Shown in pieces: positions 46,470-59,869 of a stretch of DNA of 64,000 nucleotides. The position numbers were made by a program, and so were the translations under genes. Origin of the DNA: Spinacia oleracea (taxonomy: Eukaryota > Streptophyta > Magnoliopsida > Caryophyllales > Amaranthaceae); the NCBI RefSeq assembly GCF_020520425.1, contig NC_079487.1:88665141-88729140 (forward strand), read 5' to 3'. A model generated the notes under the pieces. That model worked only from the letters and a program-made list of their open reading frames with translations. It ran no database searches and was not told the origin of the DNA. Position 1 is the first letter of the stretch. Every line of letters starts with the position of its first letter.

Positions 46470-47382
46470 TGAATTAGGGTAAAAAACTTGTGTATGATTA
46501 GGATTTTTGTTGTTGACACACAAGAAGTCATCCATCACTCTTTTAAATCATCATTTTTGTGCATCTGTACATGGGAAGAAGATTTAGTGCATATTCAGGA
46601 GAAAAACGAAGGGAAAAAAAAAGAGGAGAGGACTAAACCATAAGAAGGAATGAAAAATGTTGATAGTTAAAGATGGAGGCAGACATGTATTATTTTGGTT
46701 TTGTAGCAGCAACACATTTTGGAACACCACACTGCCTCCTTGCCGGCCGCAAAAAGAAGTGCTCCAATCTTAGTTTGATTTCTGTATCTTAAACTTCTTG
46801 CCTTTGGCAGACTCCTCTCCCCAGTAGGTCTCTCACATGTATCCAATAGAACTCAATTCAAATTAGTTACAATATTACAATTGTTATAGTATATGCCCAT
46901 TCCTTGTGTTATGTAGTTTTAATTTGGATGTGGTATCCCAATATTTGTGCCCGATTCTGTCATCATACCATGCAATGTCTCACATTACAAAGTAGCTTCA
47001 TCTAGACTTAACGAGCCCCCAAATAGTTGCATTCTTAAGTGAAGTTGTTTGAAATAAGGGAGTGTTCAGGTTTTATAATGTTGATAGATGGAACAGGGTC
47101 TGTTTAAAATCAATTATCAACAGTAAATCATACAAGTATTCCCTTCCTGCTCAGAGACATGATCACAATCAATTACAACTTTTCTAAAAGTACGATTGAT
47201 TACAAATCAAAGGTGAGAAGAACTGCAGTGTTTAAAATTGATTAAAATGAATGAGCTTTTGTGATTAAGATAACTTACAATGTCCAAGTTGTTGTACAAT
47301 CCTACGTGTATTGTACATCAAAAGTTTTAAATTAAAATCATACAGAAACTTGCTAGCCAACACTATAGGGTACATGACTGTC
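46470..47382. other. Convergent intergenic region CID7 / BRCT gene
   Basis: Holds the 3' UTRs of both genes. No further gene, tRNA or clear transposon. Confidence 0.5.
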
Positions 47383-50300
47383 TTATTCTCTTATTAAAAG
47401 CTCATAGACATTGCTATTGTTATCCCCACTTACGCGTTTCAACATTTCAAAGCTTTTCCGGCTACCTAAGAATTCTATGCGCTTGTCCATCACGCAACCA
47501 AGTTCTGTCCTCTCGCTGCAATAAACTGACCGGAGCTGATCAGCATGCCTTGAGTCAGTGTGAATTGCAACCTCTATTTCATCATCTGACATATTCTCCT
47601 ACAGAAAATGTCACAAATCCCCAGTTAAAAGGTGTAATATAAAACCGGAGGCCTGAACACAGTAAAAACTATGCCATAAATGATCATATAACTTAAGGGC
47701 CTAAAGCATAAAAGGAGAGCTAATTATTTTAGTAAGCAGGATGCAAACTAGAATCTACATCACATAAAGACACAACGATACTTGCCTGGTAGAAGGCATA
47801 TATAAAATCCAGCAACTGCAGACAAGTAAATCCCGTATCACTAAAATATGTCCTTGAGGAAGGGCCCAACTCCGCAAATCGATCAACTGGATACAATATC
47901 GTAAGGAAGTGGTTTTTAAACACTAACTCATTTTTCTCACTGCAGAAGTAAGAAAGAACAGTTCAAAAAGATAAATCACAACAGTTTCAAAAAGATCTAT
48001 ACATTTCCAAATTGAAGAATGTATGAAAAAATAATTTGTTACATTATTATTTTTATTGATATCGACTACAGCTTGCTTGTAAATAGATTTTCAGTATGCC
48101 TATAACTATATTAGCACAATTCAAGTTTAAGATCATTTTGCTACAATCAAATTTAGAAATTTTCTTGACCTCTTTGAGACAGTGGATGTGTATACATTAA
48201 TGAATTATGCATGTGTGTGTGTGTGTTCGTACAGGTCAATTAATCGAATAATCGTGCACAGGAAAATTTATATACTTTTTCCTTTCCACAAATATCACAC
48301 CATTTTGACTTTTACACTATTCACGTTGTGACTTTGACCATCTTTTGTAATATATGCGTCATAAAATATATAATCATGTAGCATCTTGTTAGATTCGTAT
48401 CGATAAATACTTTCTAACTATCAATTTTTTATAACTTTTACTTATGCATAATTCGAGAGATTAAGAGTCAAAGTCATGTGTTGGGGAGCGTAAAGTCAAC
48501 ATGGTGCAATATTTAAGGAACGGAGGAAGTACTTGTATTTCTGGAGAAAAATATCTTTTTGTTCGGTATCACTGTCAGTTTTCGGTTTTTGGTTTTATTA
48601 TTTTGAAAGTCATGCAATTTAGATTTTATGAACTATTGCTTTTGAAAATTGACAAAAAAGACCAGAAACTACTTTATGTGGTTTCCATATTTTTGTTTTT
48701 AGTTCTCTAAAAACACAGATAATTGGAAACAAAAAACGATACCAAACGGGGTCTATATTTTGAAAGAAAATTTTCTTGTCATTTTAAACCTTAGTAATGC
48801 CATCAAACAAAATATGACTATTTTGTGAAGACACTAAGATAACGTGCAAGATGAAGCGTGAAAAGATTCCAAGACAACTATAGAGCGGATGCACGAGTTT
48901 TTGATTTGTTGAAAGATATTTTATCATCAACAAAGTTTTCATGGGGAGATTTATGCCATGGTTTTACAATAGTTTACACAACTCTACAACGTGATCATTT
49001 TACGAGTTATATAGATTTCCATAATTATGGTAGTTCTAAATGTTCACATGTTGAACTGTAAATATGTGGGAATTTTATACTTGGTATAGTTTGATTGTTT
49101 AAAAGTTTATCTTTAGGTTTTTGTTTAATATGGAACAAATAATAAGATTCCCAGTGTGAACCCTTGAGACCATGATTTTTGCTTAAAATGTGAGTATACT
49201 TTTAAATCCCCCCCAGCACACACGCATACACACCCAAAAGTGTGTGCAAGCCCATATTCTTATTACTTAAACGTCTCTAAGCAAGGATCTCGTCGTACTC
49301 ATCAATAACATCATCCTAACACCTCTGAACAAGGCTCTTATGTAAGACATGGTAGGGAGGCACCAAAAGTATACATGTACAAACTTAGTCTTACGCGAAT
49401 AACCGCTGGCACTAACTATACAAATTCAAAGGGGCTACCTCCTTTGGACCAAAGATTCAAAATAGACTAATGAGCACTACTACTCTACAGCAAATAAGAA
49501 AAAGGACAATTTAGTGATATGTTTATATAGTCCCTTATATAGAGAGTGTAAATGTTCCCCATTAAAGACCCTTTTTAACTTTTCAAATATGATTTGGGAC
49601 TTCTGACAGCTGTTCCAATTGGACATTTGACATTGTAAACCTATTTCACAATATATAAGTAGGGGACACAGACATTTGATTTAGACAAAGATAACTGCCA
49701 AACAATATTGCACACTTCTATATTATTACTGGAAAATTAAAACTTATGTATGCATGTGTGAGGTTTGGGAAATGCTTTTATTATCCAAAACTTAAATAAT
49801 AAAAAGGGCAAGTTGAAAGAACCTTTCTTTAAGTGGTCGTAATAAATTTGAGAATGAAGCTTCAGATTCAATACAATCTCCTCCAGCAGAAAGTCCATGT
49901 TTGTGGATCTCAACGTCATTATTGGATTTAAGAGAGTCTGCATATACAGAAGCTCTGGAAGATGGCTCAGAGATAGACCAGCAGAGTGAGTCTAGAAGGC
50001 TGCTAGGATTGATTGGACGCAAGGGTACGTGACATGGCTGCAACAAAAAACAAAAGCCTTTTCAGGCCTCCGTAGAGGAGTAATAATTAGATAACTACTA
50101 CATACAAGTTTTGTGGAAATGACCGAAAAGATTTTATTATACAAAATATTAAAATACTTCTAAAAGAAACTTGCACCATTTCTTAATCAACATGAATTTT
50201 TGAGTGTCATACAGATCTCCAAACATGGCCTTGAAAATTAAAAAGACATGTGAAAAGGAATTTCATGTTGAGACCCACATTTTTATTGGAGTTTTTTTCT

Positions 50301-53300
50301 TCTGAGATACCACCTTCTATTATACGGAGTAGTTTACAAAAAGCTACCCCTCATTATCTTTATACTACAAGGGAACTCCTAAGGTGGAGTCAAACTTTGA
50401 GGGTTCTTTTTTCGCCTTCACTTATATCCTATTCAAAAATACAAATTCCGCAGGAAAAAACAAAGTAGACCTTCCTGTAATATAAGATGGAGAATCAATC
50501 TCGGATATATTTACACTAGGAATGAATGACACCAAGGGTGCGTTCTATTCACTTGATTTTCACTTTAACTTTTCCCGAACTTATTTTAGTTATAAATTGT
50601 ACTTGGGTAGCCCTTGTTTTCCCTTTATTTTATCTTATCTGAACTTTTCTGAACATATTTTTCGTGAATAAGTGGAAATGAGGTGAACAGAACAAAGCCT
50701 AAGAAACAGTGGCGAGGCTAGTGGGGGTCTGGGTAGGCCATGACCCCTCCTACCATTGTAAATAGTAAATAAAAGTTGCAATTGTGTACTATATTCCACA
50801 TAGCTCATCTGGTACTTCTTGCATGCTATCAAAGTGTGACTTGCATGTTCGAATCCCTATGCTTGCCTTTTCTATTTAGCATTCCATGTTTTTCATTTTT
50901 TTAAATTTGGTTTATCTATCATTCCTTATTTTACGAAACCTTTCGGGACTTCCATTCATTTTTCAAACTTCTTTTATTGTCTTCTACTATTAATTTCATT
51001 ACATTTTATTTTTTAGTGTTCAAAATTTTTCATATTATTCAATAAAATTAGAGAATAAGCTATGGTTGTCCAACAAAATAAATACATATTTAATACTTAA
51101 TGTTACTTTATTGTTGTTACCTAGTTACTTTATACTTAACTGTACTTAGCAAGTGTTTCTTGGATTTTTTATTTTCTTATTTTTATTTTTATGGTGTCCA
51201 AGTATTTTAGTGTTCCAGAGGGGACAAGTTATCATGAATAAGAGGAAGCTAAAAACATAATCCCAATTCCTACAAAAATTCAAGATTGAGAAACTATTAA
51301 AAGCCCAGACATACAAGCCTGCAAGAGAATGTAGGTTGCAAGGTAATATGGCTCCTGAGAAGAAAAAACGGTTTATGCGAAGAAAATAAATGGCAACTGA
51401 GAAGTGAGGCAATTCGCAAAACCTTTCGGCCTTTCCTAACAAATGCACCACACACCATATAATCGACACAACTTCTTAGTCGCCCCAAAAAATGCATTCA
51501 CCATAGCTCTAATGTGGTAAAGGATTGTAAATCCATGACTCTAGGTGCGAAGCAACCAACTTTATTCAAAGACACTGAGCAATGAAACGCTAAAGAAAGG
51601 AATGTGAGCCACAAAACTTTCAGAACAAAATTAAGGGATGAGCGATAGTGTGTCAGCAAGGCCAAAAAGGCTTGCTTGAAACATTCTCAACTATCTTGAG
51701 GTATCTCGTATCCACACTCTGAAATATTGTCCTGGGAATTAGAACTGTTTTACCATCACAGAAGGCTCCTTAGTCTTCCTACCTTGGGAGGCCTCCATAA
51801 ATGAAGGTCACAAGAATTGTCGACATAAAAGGCAGACAAAGAAGCATCACGAAGTGTAGGAATTTGGAAAAAAGCAGCGGAAGCGGATGCAAAAGACCTG
51901 CACCCCTCTTCATGTATCTTCAAAGAAAATTGAAATACTGACCATCAATGTTTCTGGTTGTTGCAGAGGAATTACAATTTTTGAGAAATGGACCCTGATT
52001 GATCCAATTTTGATTCAAGGATGGAGTGCTATATATTTGGACTGGTTAGAGGTGGCTGCATACCTAATAGCTAATCAAAACTGATTATTAAATCCTATAA
52101 GTATCCCATTTGTGCCGGGACCCTTGGAATACTATAAGAACTAAGTTAGCATTCTTGAAGTAATACGAAAACTAGGTCAATACATGCAACATGAGAGGTA
52201 GAACAGGAATGGATGACTTTGGAAGAGATTGAAGTACTGTTTTCAACAAGCTTTTTAACATCTGAATGCCCTGTACTATTTTTGTAAGACTAAACCAAAC
52301 TCTTCTACGGTAAAGGGCATAGAGAGCGTAAACACCATTAGACTTTTAACACGCAAAAAAGTGAGAAAAATGTATTTACTCCCGTACTTTATACTGGACA
52401 AATTTAACTATGAGAACCAAGCAGATATAATATTTTGATATCCTTTGTTGCATTTCAATCTCCCCTTTGAACAAGAATTATAAGTTAAAGCTCCACGACT
52501 ACACAACATAAGTACAACATAGGAAAAAACACACATGAAAAGCACCAAAAGCTACAAGAAGTTTGAGAACTTGCACACCTGCAGACGCCGGGCACGTCGA
52601 TTTCTAACACCGCATTTTGCAAGGTTCGCATTCTGCAGCCTTTCTTTTTGGCTCAGTTTTCTTCTATCACTTGTCAGAATATGCTCATGGCACCTTTCAT
52701 TCAAATCCTGCAAATTAATTTCAGACCAATAAAGTGTCGAATGAGCCATGCAAGAAAAACTGTAACAAAAAAACAGAAGATGCAGTCTGACGAAGCACAC
52801 ATATAAAATTACTAATTGCAAAAGTAAGGTCTGTCACAGATATAAGATGCAATTTTCTTAAAGTTGTAATGACTTTAAAAAAAAAATATCACAGGGTCCA
52901 AACTGGGACTTTGGGCTTACTGGACAATTTTTGTGTTCTTTTCCGATTAAGCATATTTTTTCTTCCCATGCTACAAATTTTTTAAAAAATCATCTACAGA
53001 ATTCATGATTTCTATCGCCTTTATCCAAGAATCTTGAGAGTGATCAAAGATGATTTGCTAGCTATTTTGACTGAATTTTATGAAGGTGGGATTTTGGGAA
53101 GATCATGATTCAAATTTTATTGTTTTGGGATTTATTCAGTTAAGATAATGGATTTCCATCCAATTAGTTTGCTGACTAGTATTTATAAAATCTCATAAAA
53201 GTGTTGGGGACTCGTTTAGGGGAGGTTCTTTCCTGCACTGTCTCAGTCTCGAATCCCAGGGAGCTTTTGTGGAGGAGAGGCAGATTATTGATGCAGTTCT

Positions 53301-56300
53301 AGTAGCCGATGAAGATGCAGACTAGGTATGCAACAAGTTTTTAGAGGGGTGGTCTTTAAGTTAAATTTTAGGCCTTTGATAGGAGAAAAGGGGGTTCGAT
53401 GTATGATGTAGGTGTCAGATAAAAGAATATTTATCATTTTGTCTAATGCAACATTCTTAATTAAGGGTATAAGAAGTTTGGCTGAACTAGTTTCTTTTTT
53501 TGATAGACGAATAATTGATGGAATTCCTAATGGTTTTGGTGTTACAAGTTTGTTTTAGGTGAAGGTATCAAATATGTAGGAGGTGGCCGAATCTCTTCGT
53601 ATCTTTTTTGGTATTTATTATATGTATCCATCTTTTTACTCATTTCTACTTTTACATAATCCAGTTGCTTACTTTTCAGTAATGGTTAATAGGGTTCCAC
53701 AGGAATGGTTTTCTTTGTCAACAGGGTCACAGGAGATCTTTATTCACCTTTTCTCTTCACTTTGATGGTTGATGTTCTCGGGAGACCAAAACAAACTTGG
53801 AACAGGGTGATTGAGACTGATATTAGTTTACTGGGATTGAGCCGTTATATAGAGCGGACTGGAAGGAGATAATATATGCCGACGACTCAACATGACTTCA
53901 TTTTTTCTCTTTTTTCTTTTTTCTATTTTGCTTTGCTAACTTTTATTTATTTATTTTTAACATCTTTGGCCTCTTTTTTAAACCGACATTGTTTTCTTGT
54001 TCCCATTTTTCGTGTCTCATTACCTCGCCTTCACTTTCTCAATTTTGTGTGTTTACTCTCTTTAACATAACCTTTTACTTTTCTTGCTTCACATTTCGCG
54101 GACTGTTCTTTATAACGGGTTCATGTTAGCCGCCAAATCATTTTGACATTAAGGCTTTGTTGTTGTTGTAGGAAGGGGAACCAAAAGTCTAGGGATTGCA
54201 TTTGCGATATACTATCCTTTTCTTGGAAGTTGGTCAGGACTAGTGTATAAAAAGCTAAAGGCATGCCAAGGCGATTGGGGCATGTTGCGAGGCGCACTAT
54301 CTAAAGTTCAAGTTCAAAAAATATACTGAAGTACGCCCTCTTATGCGCCTCTCATGTACCTCAGGTGCATGCACTTAAATGTGCTTACCCTTATACACTG
54401 GTTAGGACAATTGCAAGTTATTTGATGATCAAGCAAAGTGAGCTTTTTCCTTCAAACAAAAAATTTATATAAAAATAAAGTGGGCTTCTTGGAGTTGATT
54501 GGGTTCTTAAGCTTTGTACGATTGGAAGGTCTAATTAAAAAAAAAAATGAGTATGTACGCCAAAGAAGAATTCAATTAAGCATGTGTTTGCTTTGTGTTG
54601 AACCAATTGAAAATCGAATTCGGGTGTGAATTTAGAGTTAAGAGTTTTATTTCTCCTTCATTGGCGATTCAGTGGGTTATGTTAATTTGTCTCTAATAAA
54701 GGCCGTACCCGGTGCAGAAGGCTCCCACTATTTAGAGCAGGGTCTTGGTAGGTCCAAATGTACGCAGCCTGATCGAACACGTGACCAAGCGGATAGCAAT
54801 TAGATACTTGATCATCGCGCCAAGGCCCAATCTTCAAACTGTGTCAGAATCAAACCCATTCAATTTCTTGTCAAAGTGGTTTTCCGCTGAAACCGTCCAT
54901 AATAAGTACATTAGGTTCCCAAATTCGAACCATTAATTAATCACATTAAAAGTCAAAGAGAAGTTTCAAGATTTTATCAAATTCTATAGAGGGTTGAATC
55001 TCCACAAAACTTGCCAAAAAGGAGCACCACATTTCTTATTAAAACAGATACCCAAATGGGTAAAGGAAGCACTTATATTTTCAATCTAATGTTTCTTCCC
55101 CACACAAGTCACAGACATGACTACTAGTATCATGCGTGGTATGTATCCAAATGCCAGTAATTTGTGAAAATTTTGCACTTTTGGGTACAGAATGAGGTGT
55201 AAATAATCCATGCCCATGTCAACACAAGTACTCGAGGTGTTAGGAACTAGTACAGATTACAATAATAAACTTCACCAAAGTCCTACCACTATACTTACAG
55301 CCTGAATCTCATTCACCTAACTGACAATGAAATGAAGCATAAAATTGTCCGTTGATGGCATCCATTCATAAATGCTGTAACAGAGAATGTAAAACTCAAC
55401 ACGACAACACCCACGGCTATTATGAATGAATGGTTCATATCAAAAGGTCATATTATAATTATACCTGTCTTGTAGTTGAACATTGCAGGTTTTCAAGCAT
55501 CACTCCCATGTGTCTAGCTAGATCAGCAGACAAACCAACGAATCGTTGCATAGATCTCTCTGTAGATGTCTTGAGAACCCATATAGGCTGTAACATGTTT
55601 AAGACTTTAAGATAAATCAATTTAACACAGGAATCTATACCTAGGTTTCAAGAAATATGTGCGTGTAGTCTAAAAACGGCAAACACAAATTTTAACTGCG
55701 AAACACATACACTAACAATGTTATCACTGTGCCCAAGATATCTTTGAATGGATGACCCCTCGCACACAACATAGCTTGCACCACAACCAACAAACCATTG
55801 ATCGACAAGCACAGCACCTTCTCGAGTAGCCACATCAACCACCTAAACAGCAAATATTCATCAAACATCAGTCAGAAAAGACATAACCCCCTCTTATGGA
55901 TGAGTAGGACAGGAAAGTAACAAACAAACAAATGATATACAAATCAGATTCGTGCCTGCAACGGTAGCAGATAGGTAAAAGACCTTTAGTCTTTAAAATA
56001 AGTCAGAGATATAAGCAGAATAAAGACTAAAGTAAGCAAAAGTCAACATCAAAGGGCAGTAACAAGAGCATTGCGGTTAAAAATAACATCAGCCAACTCC
56101 AAGGGACGAAGTTGACGCCAAGATTAGCTCTAGCAAAACCAACTGATATATTTGGGGCTTCACGCCCAAATGGTTTTCCAACAGCATGCTTCCTTTGTGT
56201 TCACTCATAATCAAGCAAAAAAAATCTCTTTTCAAGAATCAGTACCCGTCAGGTTTATTTGAAGAGTACTGCAATTCATTTTGTGCTTCGTTCATCAAGG

Positions 56301-59300
56301 AGCGGATGTTAACATGTTCGATATAGTTGCAAGCTACTTTGGTTCCCCCGCCTATAGGACAAACATGAGTAAGGCCATTTACAGAGTTAACAGACTTAAG
56401 ACCCATAATTAAAAGTAGCCAATTCAAATCACCTTTAGGCTTTAGCGTATCCCAGTTCATAACTCAGCAAGCAAAATATACATATCCAAGAAAATGCACT
56501 TATTTCGTGGTCAATGTGTTGATAATCTCCAAGCTAAGGCCTAAATCTTTTAACCCCCTCCCCCTCTTAGGACCTTCTACTTCCAAACTGATGATCCAAA
56601 CCGCTCTCCAACCTAATTAGTAGAAGAAAGTCCAAGACTCTAACAGCTCCAACATATAAGTTAGCCCACCCAGTACCCAACTTCCACTCCTATGCATTTC
56701 TCTTTTAATAGAAATGCATGAACAATCATCATCGTCTCAAACTTACTCTACAATGGGTAGAATTGAAAGGAGATAACGAGTAAAAGTCAGAGTGTTCCAG
56801 ACACAAAACTTCAACCTGATCACATTACTCCCCAACAGAAGATACATGAGATACATAATTCTAGGGTTTAGAGTTAAAAGAATTCAGTCGCTGGAAGAGC
56901 ATTCACCCTCTGTATGAAATCTATAATGATATATAACTACTTCGCCCCAAAAGAATTCAGATCAAGGGGGAATTGCACTAAGGAGACTTTCTTAAACACC
57001 TAATTTCCAAAAGTTAAAACTCCCTCCTAAAGTTTGCAAACTTAAGACTTTCCACTCTTCCCCCACCCTTCACATACTAGAGTGTCCTTTGGTTACAAGG
57101 AATCAGAAAGGGAAAGCGAGTCAACACCTGTAATTCCCTTACTTACTGTTTGCATATGCATTTTAATGAATCTTTTTCTCCACTTCAAATCCCTAAATCA
57201 TAATTCTCCACCCCTACCAAAGGAATTCAGTTCCTATATATTTGAAAGTCAACCAAAGTAAGTGAAAATGGGCCCCTGCCTTCACCCCCTCAAAACCAAG
57301 CCACAGCAGGGGTCAGCCACCAGGCCCACCACCACTGACCCCCAGCCTACAGCCACCATCATCAAACGCTACTAACCCCCTAACCCAGATTACACACAAT
57401 CACAAATAGGATTCATATCTCCGCCCCCAAACCCTCCCCAACCCAGCACCTAGCTATCCTCCCCCACCCCACCCCAACAGATAATGCCGCCCACTTGCCA
57501 AACCACCGGACAAGTCAATATCGACCATTGACATTGCGATAAGCTTGTGGATCTTGGTCATTGCTGTCACCACCTATGGCACTCACGTTTATCACACACA
57601 ATACTTAAGAGACATAAAAGGTATCTTAACTGCATTTCATGAGAGCATCATCAAAAAACACATGATCACTAAGAAGACCAACATGTGGGTCACCATTTGA
57701 TGCAAGTTCGATTCTTCATCCTTTGCATTTTACATTTATCTTTTCAACTCCCATTGAGAATATATATGACATAAATAGTCAGGATCATAAATCTAGATGG
57801 AGTTCCGTAAAAGTGTAACACATGTGACATGTTTGGCGCATATACGGATTGTGGTTTAATAACTACGATTGAATCAAAGAAATGGGAAAAGTATGAAGCC
57901 GGCAACGAACCTTTAGAGGAAGACTCGTAATCTTTTGCATGGATTTAACGAAAAGAGACGATTAAACGAATAAAGCATACGAGCAACTCCAACGGCAAGC
58001 TAATTGTCAAAGTTTGCAATGCCACCTAAGATTTTAAGCTAATTAACTTTCTAGCTAGTTTGTATTCCAATGGAAAGCTAACTTTTACAAGTAACCATTT
58101 TATTTAAATTTATTTAAACGGGTCCACAATTACAAGTAACCATTTTATTCAAATTTTATTTTAGTTATTACTTAAATCCCAAATTCCCAATTGGACAACT
58201 TTTTTCCAAGCAAATTAGCTTGCCCAAACTAATTTATTAAAATCACTCCAAGTTAAGCTAGTAGCTTGAAACTTTTGCAAATTCAAGCAAGTCCTTAGCT
58301 ACAACCATTGGAGTTTCTCTAAGGTATTATCCTCATTAAGGTTTCCCATTACAAATCCATAAGATAAGTAATTCCATGTATGATCTTGAACCAACATAGA
58401 CATGTGGACGGAAGTATTGATTGAACCATGAGCCAATTTCACCCATAAGTGACCTTCACTCGATTAAACTTATCCCACTTGTAATTATTACAAAACAATC
58501 TACAAGGAAAAACAAAGGATTTATTCATCTAGCTATAGCCTTTCAATATAATGAGAACATTGACGTTGAGTGTTCATCCCCACAAGGCCACAACATCTTC
58601 TTTTCCTTTGCCATTCAAAGTCTGTAAAGAGAACTTGTAGTACACTTAAATTCACCAGACCAAAGCATCATAAGCATTAAAGAGAACCTTATATCCCTAA
58701 AAAGACCACCCATTACTACCCCAGAAACTACCACTCCACTCTTTCCACCTTACAAGAACCACCATGGCCACATCTAAACAACAATCAGAGTAAGTAAAAG
58801 ATATAAGGAAAACAAACATTAATAAAGATTATAGAAGAAACAAAATTGCATCTTGTGTAGAAGGATACTTAATGTGGTCTGTCCAAACCTTAAGCTAGAT
58901 CACCCAAGTTCATTCTAGTTAATTATCCTTTTAGAAATCAATTTCTAATTCAATAATCAATAGTACCTAAATTCTAACATATACAAAGTACTAAAGTACT
59001 ACGTATAATGATATAAGATAAGCAACAAAAAGGAAGAAGATACCTTATTATGCAGTTCAGCAGGAACATCCAAGTCAATGTAAATAGAGTGGCCAAATAA
59101 ATGAGATCCTTTGTTTCCTCCACTTGCTGAAATAGAAGCATCATCAAATGCAGTTGGACTGAGAACCACAGTTTCATCGATTGGGAAGCCGGGTTGTGCA
59201 ACACTCGAAAATGTATAGGGTAATTCATCTAACTTGACTGAAACAAGTGAAAGCAATAGAGTCATAAGTATCCATGTTAAACTGGGAAACGACCAATTGA

Positions 59301-59869
59301 TTGTTTGTGGTTGGATTACCATTGTTGTTGACGCAATCAATAAACCAACCAAGAGTAACAACAAAAGGCTTATTTCTGAAACCATGATTCAATGCATGTT
59401 TTAGTTTGTGTCCACCAAGACTGTGAACAGAAAGAGAGAATCAAGGAGTAACATGGATTTAGAATGATAAATAAGAATTCATTCATTCATAGAAAAGGAT
59501 ATCTGGACCAGCAAGTGGGTGCAATTAGGATGCAAATTAGGGGTGTATTTTCCACCTAATCTCTCTGTGGCTTCCATAACTTGCTTCCTTGATTCTGTCA
59601 AGCGAAATTCACAATTCAGCCTAACACAAACTCACAATCAATGGAGTAAACGCAAATGAATTACCTTTAGAAAGTCCAGAGACGCAAATGATAAGGCCGG
59701 AGAAGGGACCACAACCACCACAAGACTGGTAGGAGGAGGAGGAGGAGGAGGAGGAGGCGGCGGCGGCAGAGGGACCACAACCACCACATGACTGATCGGA
59801 GACGGAAGCTGAAGCGGAGACCACCTTACCTCCTTCCATACCAATTCGAACGCTACTCGTAGTTTTCAT
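47383..59869 (-). CDS. Two-BRCT-domain protein (DNA damage response type)
   Basis: Minus-strand exons: 59869-59665, 59594-59503, 59422-59320, 59237-59044, 55842-55711, 55587-55465, 52707-52579, 50037-49823, 47939-47786, 47598-47383 (1563 nt, 520 residues). All phases agree. BRCT1 (about 56-135) has [32 protein letters not shown] and the key W125 in [12 protein letters not shown]2 (about 178-255) has [35 protein letters not shown] and W245 in PIWVLK. BRCT pairs bind phosphopeptides in repair and checkpoint proteins such as TopBP1 and plant MEI1. MEI1 is longer with five BRCTs as I recall, so I give no symbol. Residues 338-371 are basic ([20 protein letters not shown]), a possible nuclear signal. 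QSCGGCGP occurs twice (26-33, 48-55) around a poly-Ala/Ser run. Intron 2 is AT-AC and intron 9 GC-AG. Missing small exons in the long introns cannot be excluded. Confidence 0.85.
48275..48529. mobile_element. Stowaway-like MITE in intron 8
   Basis: Ends CTTTTTCCTTTCCACAAATA and AATATTTAAGGAACGGAGGAAG, flanked by TA (48273-48274, 48530-48531). 255 bp. Same family as the outer element at 37319-39072. Confidence 0.75.
50536..50699. mobile_element. Short MITE in intron 7
   Basis: Left GGGTGCGTTCTATTCAC and right, reverse-complemented, GGCTTTGTTCTGTTCAC are inverted repeats. Flanks are CAA and TAA, fitting a Harbinger-type TAA duplication with one change. 164 bp. Confidence 0.5.
50797..50880 (+). 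repeat. tRNA-derived SINE-like segment in intron 7
   Basis: An A-box-like TAGCTCATCTGGTAC and a B-box-like GCATGTTCGAATCCC are about 50 bases apart on the plus strand, the arrangement of a tRNA-derived SINE head. Tail and duplication were not identified. Confidence 0.4.
53040..53765 (+). pseudogene. L1-type LINE reverse transcriptase relic in intron 6
   Basis: Antisense to the BRCT gene. Broken frames read [17 protein letters not shown], then [14 protein letters not shown], then [17 protein letters not shown] (about 53280-53305) and [19 protein letters not shown] (53665-53735). These follow the order of conserved blocks in plant L1 reverse transcriptases (RPISL..S.YKI..K.L..RL, RQI.DA.L, NG.P...F...G.RQG). 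Many stops and frameshifts: dead. Confidence 0.7.
53766..54170 (+). pseudogene. 3' end of an RTE-type LINE in intron 6
   Basis: [20 protein letters not shown] resembles the C-terminus I recall for plant RTE LINEs (RPK.TW.RV.E.D...LGL....D...WR). Further on 'atgttagccgccaaatcatt' and a TTG microsatellite (TTGTTGTTGTTG, about 54158-54170) match the usual RTE 3' terminus. The part between is T-rich and decayed. Confidence 0.6.
57981..58320. mobile_element. MITE in intron 4 with 'caactccaacgg' ends
   Basis: Left GAGCAACTCCAACGG and right, reverse-complemented, AGAGAAACTCCAATGG are inverted repeats. The interior has two copies of 'acaagtaaccattttatt' (58086-58105 and 58133-58150). The duplication is unclear, so the class is open (hAT, Harbinger or Mutator). 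Confidence 0.5.
59423..59502 (-). other. U12-type AT-AC intron (intron 2 of the BRCT gene)
   Basis: The 80 bp intron begins ATATCCTTTT, the U12 5' splice-site consensus, and ends TTCAC. TCCTTGAT (59447-59440 on the minus strand) fits the U12 branch-site consensus TCCTTRAY, with its A 18 bases before the end. Joining CAG to AGT gives LLVQ/SLGGHK, which keeps the BRCT frame; using the nearby AG instead breaks it. Confidence 0.88.

Noticed and set aside
48210..48226. TG microsatellite as a regulatory site
   Set aside because: Simple repeat inside an intron with no supporting context.
51146..51497. Minus-strand frames of 107 and 66 residues in intron 7
   Set aside because: Weakly reminiscent of a LINE tail but with no convincing conserved block; not reported as a feature.
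56239..56460. Possible extra exon of the BRCT gene
   Set aside because: It lies in the correct intron and strand, but has no BRCT similarity, and exons 4 and 5 already join in phase with continuous BRCT2 homology.
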